Assembly (NCBI GenBank): GCA_023362775.1
Contig: JALMGJ010000004.1
Location: forward strand, 36,844,929 to 36,908,928
Source: Charina bottae
Taxonomy: Eukaryota; Chordata; Lepidosauria; Squamata; Charinaidae
Direction of reading: 5' to 3'
Length of the DNA stretch: 64,000 bases
Part shown: positions 1 to 12,606 of the stretch, piece after piece
Layout: every line of letters starts with the position of its first letter
How positions within the stretch are numbered: position 1 is the stretch's first letter
The notes under the pieces: generated by a model
What the model saw: only the letters and a program-made list of their open reading frames with translations
Told to the model about the DNA's origin: nothing
Databases searched by the model: none
Translations under genes and position numbers: made by a program

Positions 1-658
1 TGGATTAGATATGGTAAGTTCTAAATGCGTGCAGGAAAAGAGAGAGTAATTACTGGCATCAGCACATGGAAGGTGGTATAAGAGAAGCAATCTTCAGAAT
101 TGCATGATTCAAAGAAAAATACCAATTTTGTGTGACTTCCAAAAAACTGGAGCAGAACCAGAAACAAATAAACTCAACACTCCCAACAGATGATACTGTA
201 AAAACAGAGGGGGAACCGAAGTGGAACCAAACACAGGTGTGGAAATGCCCCAACTGCCCAAGGAGGAAAAACAAAGGTAGCAAATAGAGAGCCACTGCTA
301 CTTCCATTCGTTGCTGATGTTACCAATAATGCAGGAGTAACAAAAAGGAGCATATCCTTAAAAGGTCTGAATAGGCAACATGGCACCTATAATACAAACA
401 ACTTCTGACTTAAAAATACTATACTGTACAGACATTTTAAAGAAAGTTGTGTTCCCAGGCTAACTCTGGAAGCTCATCGAAGTCTTATTTTGGAAGGTGA
501 ATAAGATGTTTGCATCACAGCTAGGTATTAAGGAACTCTGGAACATTAAGAATTGGTTGCTGAGTTCCACCCCCCTTTTCCCTTTTGAAAGTGTCAAAAG
601 AATGTTTGTGGTTGGTTAAAGAACTCTAAGAGTTTTTAAGATGTAAAAAGTATTTTAC
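1..658 (-). other. RASA3 intron (partial), no recognisable content
   Basis: Unique-looking AT-rich intron downstream of the last exon in the window. I see no repeat family, RNA gene or exon in it. Confidence 0.7.
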
Positions 659-738
659 CTGATTTCCATCTTGTCAACTTCATCAGCATCTTCAATTTCA
701 AAATGGGATTTCTTGCTATAGCTGCTTGGCCTAGTAAT
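659..738 (-). CDS. RASA3: RASA3 coding exon, late C2B domain
   Basis: This exon is 80 bp, with acceptor gcactag and donor gtaaaa. It begins in phase 0 after FYFE and reads ITRPSSYSKKSHFE then IEDADEVDKMEI, ending two bases into an arginine codon. RASA3 and RASA2 share the SYSKKS-F core; the acidic stretch followed by VDK(M/L)EIR fits RASA3 best. The acidic loop here (EIEDADEVD) differs somewhat from the human form I remember. The following exon, expected to start with the DLWNA segment of C2B, was not seen in 1-658 and should lie outside the window. Confidence 0.94.
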
Positions 739-3559
739 CTAGTGCAAACAAGAAATTTTAAAATAGGATCTTATTATTAACAAAAATCCATTAAACACTT
801 TATATAGGGAACCTCAGTGCATCTACAGAGTGTAGTTGATTCAATTTCATAAATATAATTTTATTAAACTCCAACATTTTTAGATAATGCATTTATAAGC
901 ATACATATTAAGCTGCATCATATTTTGTAGTGCAAATTATCTATAACTGTTTTAATAAAGATATATGTAAACCATTGCAATAGAGTCTATATTTGTATGA
1001 CACTAACTCATTTAAAACACTAAAAGGAATATTCCCATAAACTGATTTGGCAAGTGAGATTATTATGCTTATCTTTGCTATTATTCACTTTAAAATATTG
1101 CAATAGTTTTCAGAGCCTTAAAATATGGCAGAAAAAAATCAATTTCATATAATAGAGAAAAATACAGAGCATGTTTTATTTAGAAATTGAAACAAAGACA
1201 AATTAAATGTTATCTCATTTATTTATTATACATCAGCAGATTAATTGCATTTTTCTTAGCTTTTATCCATAATTCTAGTGTGTTATTGTATTACACTCAG
1301 TCTGTGTGCCAAGTATATTACTCACCCACACAATCATTCCGAGGCAACTTTTAATGGGAAGTAAATCAGAACACTACAATGTAAAATTTCTGTTCATGCC
1401 TGGTCGATCCATTCCATTTCTCTCTGGTTTTCTAATAGGAGTAAGTGTTGCATGTAGGTCTCAGCAAGCTGATCTACACAAGGTATCTTAATTGGAACAT
1501 TCCTTCCCCCTCTAACCAACAGTTTGTGTTTATTCAAAGCTTGGTGTTTTCTTAAGTCCAATATGCATGATATACCATTCTATCTTAGGACCGCAAATGG
1601 CACAGTATGGCACGATACGGATGCCACCCCTCCACACATATCAGTTTTGCAGAATTGATGGAGATTGACAATCACCAAAATAGAACTGATATAGCTCCAT
1701 GCACATCTTCCTGTATTACAAATTCTGCTCCTGTATGTTAAACCCTATACTCCAAACTCTTTTTCATGTTAAATCAAGAATGGCATATTTTCAAGCAGCC
1801 TGAGGCCAAAATTCTGAAAAAAACAATGACAGGAGCATGAACCAAGGAAGCATGCAAGCAAAGCACCTAAGAAACCAACGTGTAAAACAGATGTTTCCCT
1901 TACACACTGGCTAACATGATGACAGAGAATCCATGCCAAAATATTCATTACAAGCCATGATTCAGATATCCCAGCGAACATACATCAAATCAACTGATAC
2001 TATTTGTTAAAACAATATGGCCCTTTCATCTATGTGACAACCAACCCCTATTATGGACTCAGTCAATTACAAATACTTGAAGGGGGGGGGGTTAGTTAAA
2101 AAAACAACGTAATCAATATCGAAATGAGAACAGGAAGAAATAAAGGAACAAAAAGCAATTAACCAAAATTAGTGATTGGTAAGAGTGCTAATAAAAGGAT
2201 ATTCAGAAACAAAGTCTCCTGGTGAAGTCAATTCTTCCAAATTTTAGTTTCATTTTTAATAGTGGAGCAAGCTCTCTTGATTTGTCCCTCTTCCTCTGCT
2301 CTATTTCCCTACAATCTTATAAGCTACAAAGGGAAGGAAGGAAAACTGGTGGTGGTAAATACAGAACATTGTTTTCTATAATTATTATTAAATTTTATTC
2401 CCCTTGACTTAGTGGCCAGGAGCTTTACAACAAATAAATACACCCAGCGTTCATGTTGGCAATACAAACTCCAAGTACGTGTGGAAATCTCTGTGCAGAA
2501 AGCAAAAACCTATCTATAAACAGATACTGTGAAGGATTGCTGCTTCACCTGTCAATGTCCTCTATATTCTAACAAAATATGGGAAAGTGGAACTTGCAAG
2601 AAAAATGTTTGCTGATAATGGAGGAATGTCCTGGGACTGGATATTTCTCAATTTCCCAGAGCTCCCAGTAAAAGCTTCTTCATCCTTTTTCTTTTAATCC
2701 CCAAGATCTTTCTAGAAAGGCTTGAAAAGTCCCAGACCGCTGGAATCAAAATGACTTGGCTTCATCTACTCCTAATTTATTATTATCCTTGGTATTCAGA
2801 TAATAGGGAAGTGTATGTTAGATTTCCATGTCCAAGGGGAAACCGCTATCGGCCTGACAACGCTCCAGGCAAATAGTAGCGTTCAAGGCAGGAAAACCAA
2901 CTGCCCTAAGCAGCAACTGAAAGGCTTAGATAGAAGATGAAAATGAAGGGAGGAAGTAAAGAAAGGCAAGAATTTAGTCCGGCATCATTCACAGCAAGAC
3001 ACCCGGAAGGGCTCAGTTTCACAGGCTGTCTTTATAAGGCCTGGCTTTATTGTTGTGGAGAGATGACAACAGGACTTGTCAAATAACAGGGCTTATGCTT
3101 CCACTTAATTAGCCCCCTGAGAAATGTGGCTCAGTCCCGCAGGAAGTCAAGGGCCAAAGAAGGTTCACTTCAAGACTCATCCCTCCTTCTGCAATATGTC
3201 TCCCGTATGGTGGATGGCAGTTCGAGGAAAAAAATAAGAACTTGCACTATAAAGACCATGGCTGAGGTTATTCTGTAAACTGTAATTATGAGTCACTTTG
3301 AACGCATCTTTTTGTGGGCAGATCTGAAGTGCAGTAACCTTTAGAAGTGATTGCAGGAAGGCCAGAAACTCTTATTTATTCAGTAGACTTACAGACTGGC
3401 TAGTATAATACATGAATATAATATCCTGCAACAGAACATAGGTATATGGTCTGTGAAACCAAAGGAGATGAACATGTTTGCCCTGTCCCCAAGACACATC
3501 ATATAACAGCCTTGAAATCTGAGGAAGGAGAAGCAAGTCCACCTCTGTACATATTAGGG

Positions 3560-3635
3560 AAATACATCTCCCGTTGGGGGAGATGGGCAGTCATATAAAT
3601 TTAAATAATAAATAAAATAAATAAATACTTCCCCC
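3560..3635 (+). repeat. L2/CR1-like LINE 3' tail
   Basis: Motif ctcccgttgggggagatggg followed by atataaatttaaataataaataaa. The same short head and (AATA)n tail recur at 30360, 52990, 58380 and 63740, which is the normal 3' end of a LINE family truncated by incomplete reverse transcription. Confidence 0.6.
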
Positions 3636-5109
3636 CCCTGAACAATGGAACTGAATACTGTACATTTCTCAGCCAGAAAGCAATATATTGAGCTTTCACA
3701 TCTGGATCCAGATATTATCTTCTTTTCTTATTTATCCTTACTGTAGTATTCAGTACTTCAAAGATTGAAAAGCAAAAGGGTAATAGAAACTAGTGTCCAG
3801 ACAGATTGAAAAGCAATCAAATGTAACAAGTTTATGTGTGTATGTGAATATACTGTATACTAACAGATTTTAATACTTCTGAATACTTGGAACATTTATA
3901 CGTTTATGGAATTCTTAACAATTTAATCACTTAAATCAGCCATATCATTCAGCTAAAGCCATGACAATCAGTCAGTTTCTATGAGGGATTTAAGAACTGT
4001 AGATTGTATTTATCTATTTTGTTTGCCTAATTGTGGTTTTCGTGTGTGGGTATGTAATTTATTTTGGAGATAAATTGAAAAAGTGATTAGTTCCCCGAAA
4101 ATGTCCATTCTGACTATACTCAGTATCTGAAAGTTGGTTTTGATACCCAGAAAAGTCACCTTCCTTCCTTCCCCAACCTCTGAATCTACAAGCAAATATG
4201 CTTCATGATGCTTTTCAAGCACCTCAGAAGCAGCTGCATATATAAAGCATAGAAGGGACTATTCACCTTTACTAAAATTATCTATAAATCTTTCACATAA
4301 CCCAACAAAAATAACAAAAGCTTTGAGGTTTTATTTCTAACGAGTCTATGACATGGAATGAGAGCACTCCACCCAGCAATAACCACAATACAATCTCCTC
4401 CCATTATAAATTCAGAAACATTTCTCCCCTAAACAAGTAGCATTATTACTATACGTTTTCTTTCTTAATGGATTAGCAAACTGATTTAACTGCATTTTAA
4501 AAACTGAGTCAGCCAAATAAAATTCAGTTCTGAATACAAAGCCAAATAAACAGACACGTATGAGGTACATGCAGCTTCACGCAGTGCACGATAAACAATG
4601 CGAATTAAAACACCAAAAAAGGAAACTTTAGTTATGTATTATCTTATCTTGGAATACTTATGTATTTAGTTATGTATTAGTCTTATCTTGGAATAAGAGT
4701 ACAGTGACTCAGTGTGCCAATTCCATATAGGTTACAATATTTTGTAAAATCTGTCCACCACTGCTTACAGAATTAATTTTTCTTTGAAATCTTATGAAGG
4801 ATAGAGCCACCATAAATGCAGTTCAATTAGCACTTTAAAATTGGTTATACCTTCCCATATTTTGGTAAAATTTTACCAGTTTGAGTCTTTGAAGTGGAAA
4901 TATAGCCACTGATATACCTGCAGATTGGGTGCTCCAGAGGACTTAGGGGGCCTTGACAGATTTGATGTGTGTGTTCCCTTCAATGTTCCACACAATTCAT
5001 ATGTGTGCATGCAGTATCTGATTACAAGTCAACTCGGATGATAGCTCTGTCTGCCACCAGGCCATTTGTATTTTGTTCTCTGCAAGTCCCCTATTACCAG
5101 ACCATAGCC

Positions 5110-6010
5110 ATTTGTTTTTTCAGAGAGCTCGACTTCCAACGGGAAGAGCCTCCAGAACTGAAAATATCATCAATTCTAGAGTTCCATCTAATTTTTGACA
5201 TGGAAGTTTGGCAGTTTCTTGAAGAAGTTTACATCTTGCAGGACTGCATGAAAATATACCATATAGCTTCTGTACATTGAGTTCTGGGCTCCTCCGCATG
5301 ACGCAGGTACCATGCAGATTCAGAGTGTGCTGTGCAGGATGAAAACAAAAGCTGAGGGCTTCTGGCTTAACTGCAGTTTTCACATCTTGGTATTTTCCAG
5401 ATATATTTCAAGCATTTTCATATCCTGGCCCTCTGCAGTTCTGCACTCTATTATATTCTCTGCCAGCACTTTCTTGACGGTTCTGCAAGATCTTCTTTCT
5501 TCTTAATTGCTGTCCAGCATTTTCAGGAAGCATTCCTGCACAACTCCTTCCTATTTTTCTCATGTACATATTTCAAGACAGGTCTTAACTTCCGAGTATG
5601 AGAGGAGTTGAGTGATTAGCCCACAAGCAGTCCATACCACTGAGCATTTCTTACTTCTTCAAAAAGTGCATATAACACTTTCTTTGCATACACTGTGAAA
5701 AACTAATTCTGGCTCTGCCAGGACATCTTTGCTCCTTTTGTCTCTTCTTAGCCATTTGATGCTACATAAGAAATTTAAAATCTTGGTTGCATTTACAGAT
5801 CAATTTTACAGAGGGACGAAGAGCCCATCATTATGGTGAAGAGTTTAATGTGATCCTTGGGAGGATAAATTTTGCTCTTCCAGAAACTGGGTGAAGTCGT
5901 TTAAGGTCCGCAGCACTTTACTGCACTTTTCTTTCTCTGACTGTAGACTCTTTTCAAGAGCCCCATCAATGACTTTTCCAGAAAGAGCATTTGCAAGATC
6001 TTTCCACTAT
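5110..6010 (-). pseudogene. possible decayed coding stretch, unidentified
   Basis: Read on the minus strand, this stretch has clustered but interrupted open segments, for example around 5120-5383 (ending LEALPVGSRAL) and around 5870-6000 (ending TLNDFTQFLEEQNL), with purine-rich coding-like composition and no introns visible. It could be a processed pseudogene or an old element's coding region. I do not recognise the protein. It lies inside the RASA3 intron on the gene's own strand but has no splice sites matching RASA3. Confidence 0.25.
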
Positions 6011-6394
6011 ATGAAATCCTGAAAGTGACCAGAATTGGCCTCAGGACATTTTAACTTGCAGTTTCCTCTGGTCATAATTTACATCTTAATGGCTGAATCT
6101 GGAATGAACAGGGATTATTTTTGGTCACACCTCAAGAGAGGTAACAGAGAGAACAGAACAGGCCAGATGCCCTGAACTTCCAAAGGAGGCAGTCTCTTCA
6201 TATTCTCACCATTAGGCAGCCTTGAAGGAAACAGATGTAGGCAATAAAAGTCTGGAGGAATCAATAGGAAAATTTGCAGGGTTGGGTGAGCATCCCTGGA
6301 AACAGTTAGGTCCCTTTGTAGTTTATCACTGTGCCCCCAGGTGACTAAATCATTAGAGACCATTTTTTGGCAATGTGTTAGAAAACAAGTCTAG

Positions 6395-6480
6395 AAATCA
6401 GATTTATTTATTTATTTAATGTCAAATTTATATAGACGCCCATCTCACAGGAGGTGACTCTGGGCGGCATACAATAATTG
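6395..6480 (-). repeat. LINE 3' tail, minus orientation
   Basis: Starts with (TTTA)n and continues acgcccatctcacaggaggt and ctctgggcggc. This is the reverse complement of the L2/CR1-like 3' end (gcccagagt...gagatgggcg...aataaa) also seen at 52990-53080. Confidence 0.55.
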
Positions 6481-7548
6481 TTTTTCTTATCAGATGTTGT
6501 GTCCTTTTCAACTTGTACCACCAAACCTTTCATGCTCAAAATATTCTCCTGCATTCATACTGCAGGTTTCCTCTGTGATATTGTCATTGCCACCTGCACT
6601 ATCACCAGCTGCTTCATTTGTTCCACCTTCTTTCAGTTCTCCTCACTGCTACCCAACCACAATGATCCAGAGTCTGTTTCCCTTTTTCACCCAGAGTGCT
6701 TATTTTTGTCTTTCTTTTTGCTGCACCAGACAAATATATGTGCTTCGTCTTCTTCTCCAACAAGAGAAGACAACTTAACCACATTCTGAAGGGCTCCTGC
6801 CTCTTTCCTCCTCCCTGAGAAAGGAAGTCACAGGAAGCCCCACCCTGAGTTGCTCTTGTGTCAGTGACACTATTCAGTCAAGCTTTGGCAACCACCCCAC
6901 ACAAAGGCACCATAAAAGGGCCCTGAGACCAGATGCAGCAGTGCTACCTCCCTTGCTATCTAACTCAGCTGTTCTGCCTCTCCCTTCTATTACCTCTTGC
7001 CTCATTCAAGAAACCATCTCCTCCCAAAACCAGCCTTGTCCAGCAGTCCTGACCCCTCTCCTTGCCCACCCCCAAATCTCCTCTACCTCGGTTCATTGGG
7101 TGGCCTTCTAAATTTCCAAACCTCCCCCCTCCCAATTTACCAGCCCCGATGTTCCAGGGATGTACAAAGCCAGAAACTGAGGCGGAGGGCTGGGGGGGGG
7201 TCACTACTCAGCAGAGGCCTAGGACAGGTTGTCCTGTACTCACCCCAGATGGCTCTGCTCCAGATATAATTTCTTGAGCCCTTGGTTTGAATATCAGTGG
7301 ACTTATTTCTTCTCAAACCTTTATCCTGTACCATTGTTCACATTAACAGGGCATTATTAAAGTTAACTTACACATAAAAGGTAGTATGTATAAACCTTAT
7401 CACATTTCCACAAAAAAATCTGGAAATTATCTGCATGGGCAAATGTGAGATTTTACTTCAATGACCAAGGTTCAGACAGGTTATGTCCATGTAGCTCTGT
7501 AAGGTTGACAGGCATGCATCAGTATGCCCTTGATCTCTTCCCCCAGGG

Positions 7549-7913
7549 TGTCATGATGGCACCCATGCCACCCTGACATGGTAAAGCAGGTCACCGAAGC
7601 TTTCAATGGGAAGGAACTCAGTAGCAAACCGCCAGACAGACAAGTCACCGAGAGGAGAGGTGTGGATTAGCCGGAAGGCATTCAGCACCTTCAATGGACA
7701 GCCCAGGCGAGAGACAGAGAGGAATGTAATTGATTAACACATTCTAAGGGGAGGGGGGAAATTGGGAACCTATTAAACTGCAAGATCTTGTAACTATAAC
7801 TCGCTTGAATCTTTGAAGTGAAATGGATCGCTCACTGTAAATAAAGCTTTTACATATCCTACGGGGCATGTGGTGGAGCTTTCATTTATTAACAGAAGGA
7901 TCGGAGCCTCACA
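7549..7913 (+). mobile_element. solo LTR, 365 bp
   Basis: Begins TGTCATG and ends CTCACA (TG...CA). It is flanked by the identical pentamer CAGGG at 7544-7548 and 7914-7918, the duplication expected for an LTR element integration. A polyadenylation-type AATAAA lies near 7841, placing the R/U5 part to the right and the sense strand as plus. No internal region remains, so it probably arose by LTR-LTR recombination. It shares no obvious sequence with the Gypsy element at 14832. Confidence 0.75.
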
Positions 7914-8838
7914 CAGGGTCAGAAAAACTCAAAGTCATAATAACACTCCACCCACAGAAGATTTGGTATGTAACATGACTAGCTATCCTGTGTTTAGATA
8001 AAAGGTGGGAGAATTTTTTTTTCTGTTGAAGGACTCATTCTCAAGGTAATGTATTGGGGGCACAAGCAATTGCAGGTAGGAGTAAGGCAAGTGATGAGTA
8101 AAACCTGAATCCAAACTGGGTGGTGGCACTCGTTCTTTCTTTGGGATACACCCTTTTCTCTCTCATTCTTTCCTTTTCCAACATCTTCCTCCTCCTTTCT
8201 CTCCCAAAGAACAGCCAGATACAAAAAAGACTGACAGCTCTTGTCAGAGAGCCAATCGTTTGTGGCAGGAGAGCTTTGCAAATCAGACCAATGCTTTAGG
8301 GCCCAGGTCGCCAACTTTGGTTTAAATTGTGTCTTTGATGGTTTAAGTAAATGTTATCATTCAGTGAGGTGAATCTCAAGCAGAAGGGGTTAAGGGAGAA
8401 ATGAAATTAAACTCCCATTTCAGAATTGTGGCAGGTATAAAATCTGGAAAAATCTCATTATGAAACAAGATTCTAATCATGTCACCTAGAAGTTTTACTC
8501 TGTTTAAAGTCTTCCAATTATGTTTCATGTTTCCACCAACATACTAATTTAAAATTTTTCACGGAGAAACCTATTCAGGACACTAATTCAATGAGGAGAT
8601 ACTTCTAGATTCCAAATCAGTAGAGCTCCATTATTTGCTTGCTGTATAGAGTAAGCAAAGTGCAAAATTCGCTGTGAGATACAATTTCCACAGTGAATGC
8701 ATCACTTTATCCATGAAATCACTGGGTGATATTAATTAAGTTTGTGTCACTCAATGGCATCTTTCTGTCTACAAGATGGAAATATTAGGGACCTACACTA
8801 TGTGGTAATGGTTAGTATAGTTGAGATAAGCCATACAT

Positions 8839-9025
8839 TTTTATTTGATTTTTATCCCGCCTTTATTATTTTTATAAATAACTCAAGGTGGCGAACATAC
8901 CTAATACTCCTTCCTCCTCCTATTTTCCCCACAACAGCAACCCTGTGAGGTGAGTTGGGCTGAGAGAGAGGGACTGGCCCTCTCTCTAGCCCAGCACCTT
9001 AACCACTAGACCAAACTGGCTCATA
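8839..9025 (-). mobile_element. squamate tRNA-derived SINE, minus orientation
   Basis: Reverse complement of the SINE at 41868-42068: it starts with tttttatcccgcc, contains ccccacaacagcaaccctgt and ends gaccaaactggctc. The short direct repeat CATACAT is present on both sides. Confidence 0.85.
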
Positions 9026-10353
9026 CATGGGTAATGTGTTAAAAGTATATACAAATTTTACTTATTTCCATGAGCTAAAATTTTGGCCTTGTGTCTGCAA
9101 TCCTACTGTAACTTGCATGTTAAGCTGGAATTCATTCATCACATGCACAATTTCCATGCATCCTATCATTTCCTAAATATACCCAATACTGGATAGAAGC
9201 AGCTATAGGAAGCACAGTGGAGAGCTCCAGAGGATGGGAGGAGCTGTTGCAATTAGTGGCACCCTATTCAATACTGTAGCAAAGCGGAAAAAGCAGCACA
9301 ACATGCATTGTCAGTGGCCACACAGGCACTGAAGATGACAAAGTACTGATACAGGGCTTCGGGTCATACACATCAAACTCTTTGCTCCAACTGGTACTGC
9401 TGCACAGGAAAAAGAAAACCTCTCAGAGTGTCTTCTCCTTTGTTCTCTAACAATCTGGGAAAGGCCTGTACTATAAGTGGGGGAGAAAGGGTATTTGCCT
9501 TAATCCTGAGTAGCTGGCACTGAGATTTTGGAGAACGATGGCCTGTCAACATGGCCAGTACTGGTATGGCTGATCAGTGGTCTGACCCAGTATGAAGAAT
9601 CTCCACATTCAGTGATTTTAGTGAGCCACTGCCTGCTAGTCACTGCGAGGATGTGCTTGAACAACTAGTGAACCTTGATTTAAAGTAAGTTATTTTAGTA
9701 CACAAAATAATAAGACAGAAGAATGTAGAGTGACCAGGATTCAGAATTGGAATGAACTTCTGTTCAAAGTTTGCTTTTATCCCTAGAGTGATCGCTATCA
9801 AGACAAAAGAAAAGAGTGGGGGTGGTGAAGTTCTGAAGGATGCTAGGCTTTACTTTACCTTCATTCGTTTTTTAAAAAGTCCTGTTATACAACATCTTTG
9901 GCATTCTCAATGGAAAGGAAGTGCTTTCTATTGAAGCAAAGAGAACTTTTGTGTTACAGCATGTTGGCAATTAACCAATGAACTCGAGTTTTGAATGGGT
10001 TGCCACCACTGTTTTTAAAGCTTTTTATATTTCCTATGAGACAACCCTCCCATTATTGACCAAAAAAGACAGTAGAGGAGCCGTAAAACTCAAAAAGAGT
10101 CACTTATCAGCACCAATTCAAAATGTGGATGACTGGTTCAGAAGCACCAAACGAGGAGTGCAGAAATTCTATGCAGAAAAACAATATTGCATTCAGCTGG
10201 AAAGTACATTTCTACTTCACCAAATATCTGGCTGACACCACGATATTTCAAGCTCTATCTTGAGCACTCTCTAAAATCCAGCAGCTGGCACAACATGGAA
10301 CTGTGGCAAACATGTACAGCAGTATATACCCCCCTTTCTTCCAAAATACCAAC

Positions 10354-10426
10354 CTCAAAATAAAATACTTCATCAAACTGCGGATTGTTTGTCTTCTTTT
10401 TAACTTTAGTCTTTTTGACTTCGGAT
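10354..10426 (-). CDS. RASA3: RASA3 coding exon, C2B domain, lysine-rich loop
   Basis: This exon is 73 bp, with acceptor cctgcag and donor gttggt. One base completes an arginine, then the frame reads [16 protein letters not shown] and FDEVFYFE, ending in phase 0. The [16 protein letters not shown] stretch is the classic C2 signature in which the basic strand precedes the NPxF/W turn. A plus-strand open frame across the same bases (10303-10563) is antisense shadow. Confidence 0.95.
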
Positions 10427-11174
10427 CTGCAGGAAAAAAGGGCAAGAAAGAAAAGTTACCCAAAATAGGAACAGCTGAAAGTGTGAGGCCTGGTGTTGGA
10501 GTTATCTTAAAAGTACTCAAAAAGTACTTAGCCGTGCCTTATTTGGATATTTCATCTCCCTAAGCTTCTTGCATGATGAGACTAAAAGCAGACCTCCAGC
10601 TTGCCCATACCTCTTGGTGCATTTTTTTTTACAAAAATAATGGATTAATTAAGGAGGTAGATTTATATCCTGCCTTCCATCCAGGAGTTCAAAGGAACCT
10701 GTGAGCTTCTGTTGTTGAGAGTGGACTTGAACCTGCATCTCTCTGGTTCTAGTCCAACACTTTCCATGCTCACTTCAACAACAAAAAAAAACCCCAGGCA
10801 TTTTAATTTAATTATATCTGTGTTGGTTTTTTTCTCATTTTATTAAAGCTTTATAAACAGATTTATAAAGAAGATAACCTGTTCCACAATCTTAAAGAGG
10901 GTTATAGGTCATAAGCAGCCCTTTGAATTATGCCCAGACCGGTAGCGAGTGGAGTTCTTACAACAAAATCACATGATTTGGGGCAACAGCAGCAGTTTTG
11001 ACCAGTGGATGTTATCACAATAAAAACTGATTCTCCACAAAGTAGGAATTTGATATTAACTCACAAATTCTTAAAGACTGTCTCAATTTTTATTTATTTC
11101 ATAGGATTCTCTACATAACTTTAACCAGGTTGGAAATATATTTAAAAAACGAATAAACAATAAATGTTACTCAC
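10427..11174 (-). other. RASA3 intron, 748 bp
   Basis: Short intron between two C2B exons. It holds a weak SINE-like patch (10640-10775, ending in a tail like ccatgctcacttcaac) and A/T-rich sequence; nothing else is recognisable. Confidence 0.7.
10640..10775 (-). repeat. degenerate SINE-like patch
   Basis: Contains tatatcctgccttccatccaggagttcaa-type sequence followed by acttgaacctgcatctctctggttctagtcc, the layout of an old inverted SINE of the family at 39560. Strongly diverged. Confidence 0.4.
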
Positions 11175-11255
11175 CTGTATGGTCCTGCTAGAGTAACCGT
11201 TGCATAAGGATCACACTGGCCATTCACAATTGGGAGTCCTTGGCATTCTAGAACT
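11175..11255 (-). CDS. RASA3: RASA3 coding exon, C2B domain strands 1-3
   Basis: This exon is 81 bp, with acceptor gtttag and donor gtgagt. One base completes the arginine from exon 31926-32002; the frame then reads [15 protein letters not shown] and [11 protein letters not shown], ending two bases into a codon. CDPYATVTL is the typical C2 strand with the conserved DPY turn. The intron before it (11256-31925) is 20.7 kb and contains the Gypsy element. The intron after it is only 748 bp, the shortest in the window. Confidence 0.96.
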
Positions 11256-11394
11256 CTAAACAAAAAGGGGGAAAATATCACATGGAATACCACCACAAGA
11301 AATGCAACAGAAGGTTGCTCTTCCAATTCTTTGTTTCACTTCAAGAATGCAGAACACCGCAAGTTGCCAAGTGGACTGACCTTTTGTTTCAGAG

Positions 11395-12013
11395 ATGTCT
11401 GGAGGTAAAAAAAAAAAAGTCAAGATGGCAGCCACAATGGTGTTGATTGAAGCTCTGCCTATCTGTTATGTGTGCTGCATGTTGACACACATTAAAAAGA
11501 AATGGAGCTTCGGCTGCACTGTTAAGGCTGCCATCTTGACTTCTTTTACCATACCCTGCAGACGCCGCTATTTTGTTAAAACTGATGATTTTATTGAAGA
11601 TATAAATGTAGATGTAAAAATGGAAAGAGCAAATGAAAAACATCGAACTGATGCAGCAATGAACATTTGATTACTATTTCAAGGAGTAGAAACCAGAGAT
11701 GGATTGTTGGAAAATATTAAGAAAGGTGAAACCTATATGAAGAACAGAAGATTGGATTATAGAAATCATAGAGTATATGACAAAGAAAAGTTCCTGTGTA
11801 TTGTATGAAGGACTAACATTTAAAGTTAATTATTTTACTTAAAGTTCAAAGATAAATTGGAGGACATCTATTTTCTATATTTTCTTTGTTTGTTATTTTT
11901 TGACTTCACTTTTTCTTTACTTTTTTCTTACTTTGTATTTCTATTTCTATTTCTTTCTTTTGTATTAACTTTTAATGTGTATTTTAAAATTCAATAAAAT
12001 TTATAAAAAAAAA
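11395..12013 (+). repeat. L1-like non-LTR fragment with poly-A tail
   Basis: A stretch starting after an (A)12 run and ending ttcaataaaatttataaaaa, the 3'-end style of squamate L1 copies. An open frame of about 90 codons (11395-11670) lies within but shows no domain I recognise. Two 16-bp inverted arms (11418-11433 and 11526-11541, core GTCAAGATGGCAGCC) lie near its start. Confidence 0.4.
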
Positions 12014-12044
12014 CTGATGGGTTATCATGTTGGGTCACAAATAT

Positions 12045-12606
12045 AATACTACAGGAGGTAGAACGATAATCAGATAAAAATAAACTTTTATATACCATAC
12101 TTTAAAAAAAAACAATTGGGTTTATGATCCTCTTTGAGATTTATGTGATAGAGGTTATGTAAAAGCTTGTGTTGAATATAAATAAAATGTATTTTAATTA
12201 AAAAAAAAGAAGAGAAGGAAAATAGTTAATGAAATAGAATGAATTAGAAATAGATAAAAAAGAGGAAGAATGGTTCTTAGAAGGTCAGGAGAAAAGTAGG
12301 AGCCGGGTATAAGATCAGAGAGGGGAAAGAAGGAAGGAAGAGGGAAAAGGAGAGAAGGATGATAAAAATAAAGGATTAGACATTAAATATTGAATGGAAT
12401 TGTATGAATAATATGTATATATAACTTGTTACAAAATGTTATGTGTTGTATAAAATTTTATGTTGAATGTAAATAAAATTTTGTATTAAAAAAAAACAAA
12501 TACTGTATAATAGTACAGGAGGTAGAATGATAATCAGATAAAAATAAACTTTTATATACCATACTTAAAAAAAAACCAATTGGGTTTATGATCCTCTTCG
12601 AGATTT
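12045..12606 (+). repeat. 97-bp direct repeat flanking two L1-type tails
   Basis: A segment running from acaggaggtagaa to gatcctctttgagattta occurs at 12045-12143 and again, with a few differences, at 12510-12606. Between the copies are two AATAAA-plus-poly-A tails (near 12180 and 12475) and a purine-rich tract. It looks like a tandem duplication or an insertion with an unusually long duplication. Confidence 0.7.

Larger units (their letters stand above)
739..10353 (-). other. RASA3 intron, 9.6 kb
   Basis: Intron between exons 10354-10426 and 659-738. Recognised contents are an L2/CR1-like tail (3560-3635), a possible decayed coding stretch (5110-6010), another LINE tail (6395-6480), a solo LTR (7549-7913) and a SINE (8839-9025). 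A short tandem duplication sits near 4632-4700. The remainder (739-3555, 3640-5100, 6480-7540, 7920-8835, 9030-10350) shows nothing I can name. Confidence 0.7.

Noticed and set aside
1306..1491. Short open frames across 1-10 kb and other AT-rich introns
   Set aside because: They are 60-100 codons, without domains, flanked by no splice signals of RASA3 phase, and within chance expectation.
10303..10563. Plus-strand open frame of 86 codons
   Set aside because: Antisense shadow of the RASA3 exon at 10354-10426.
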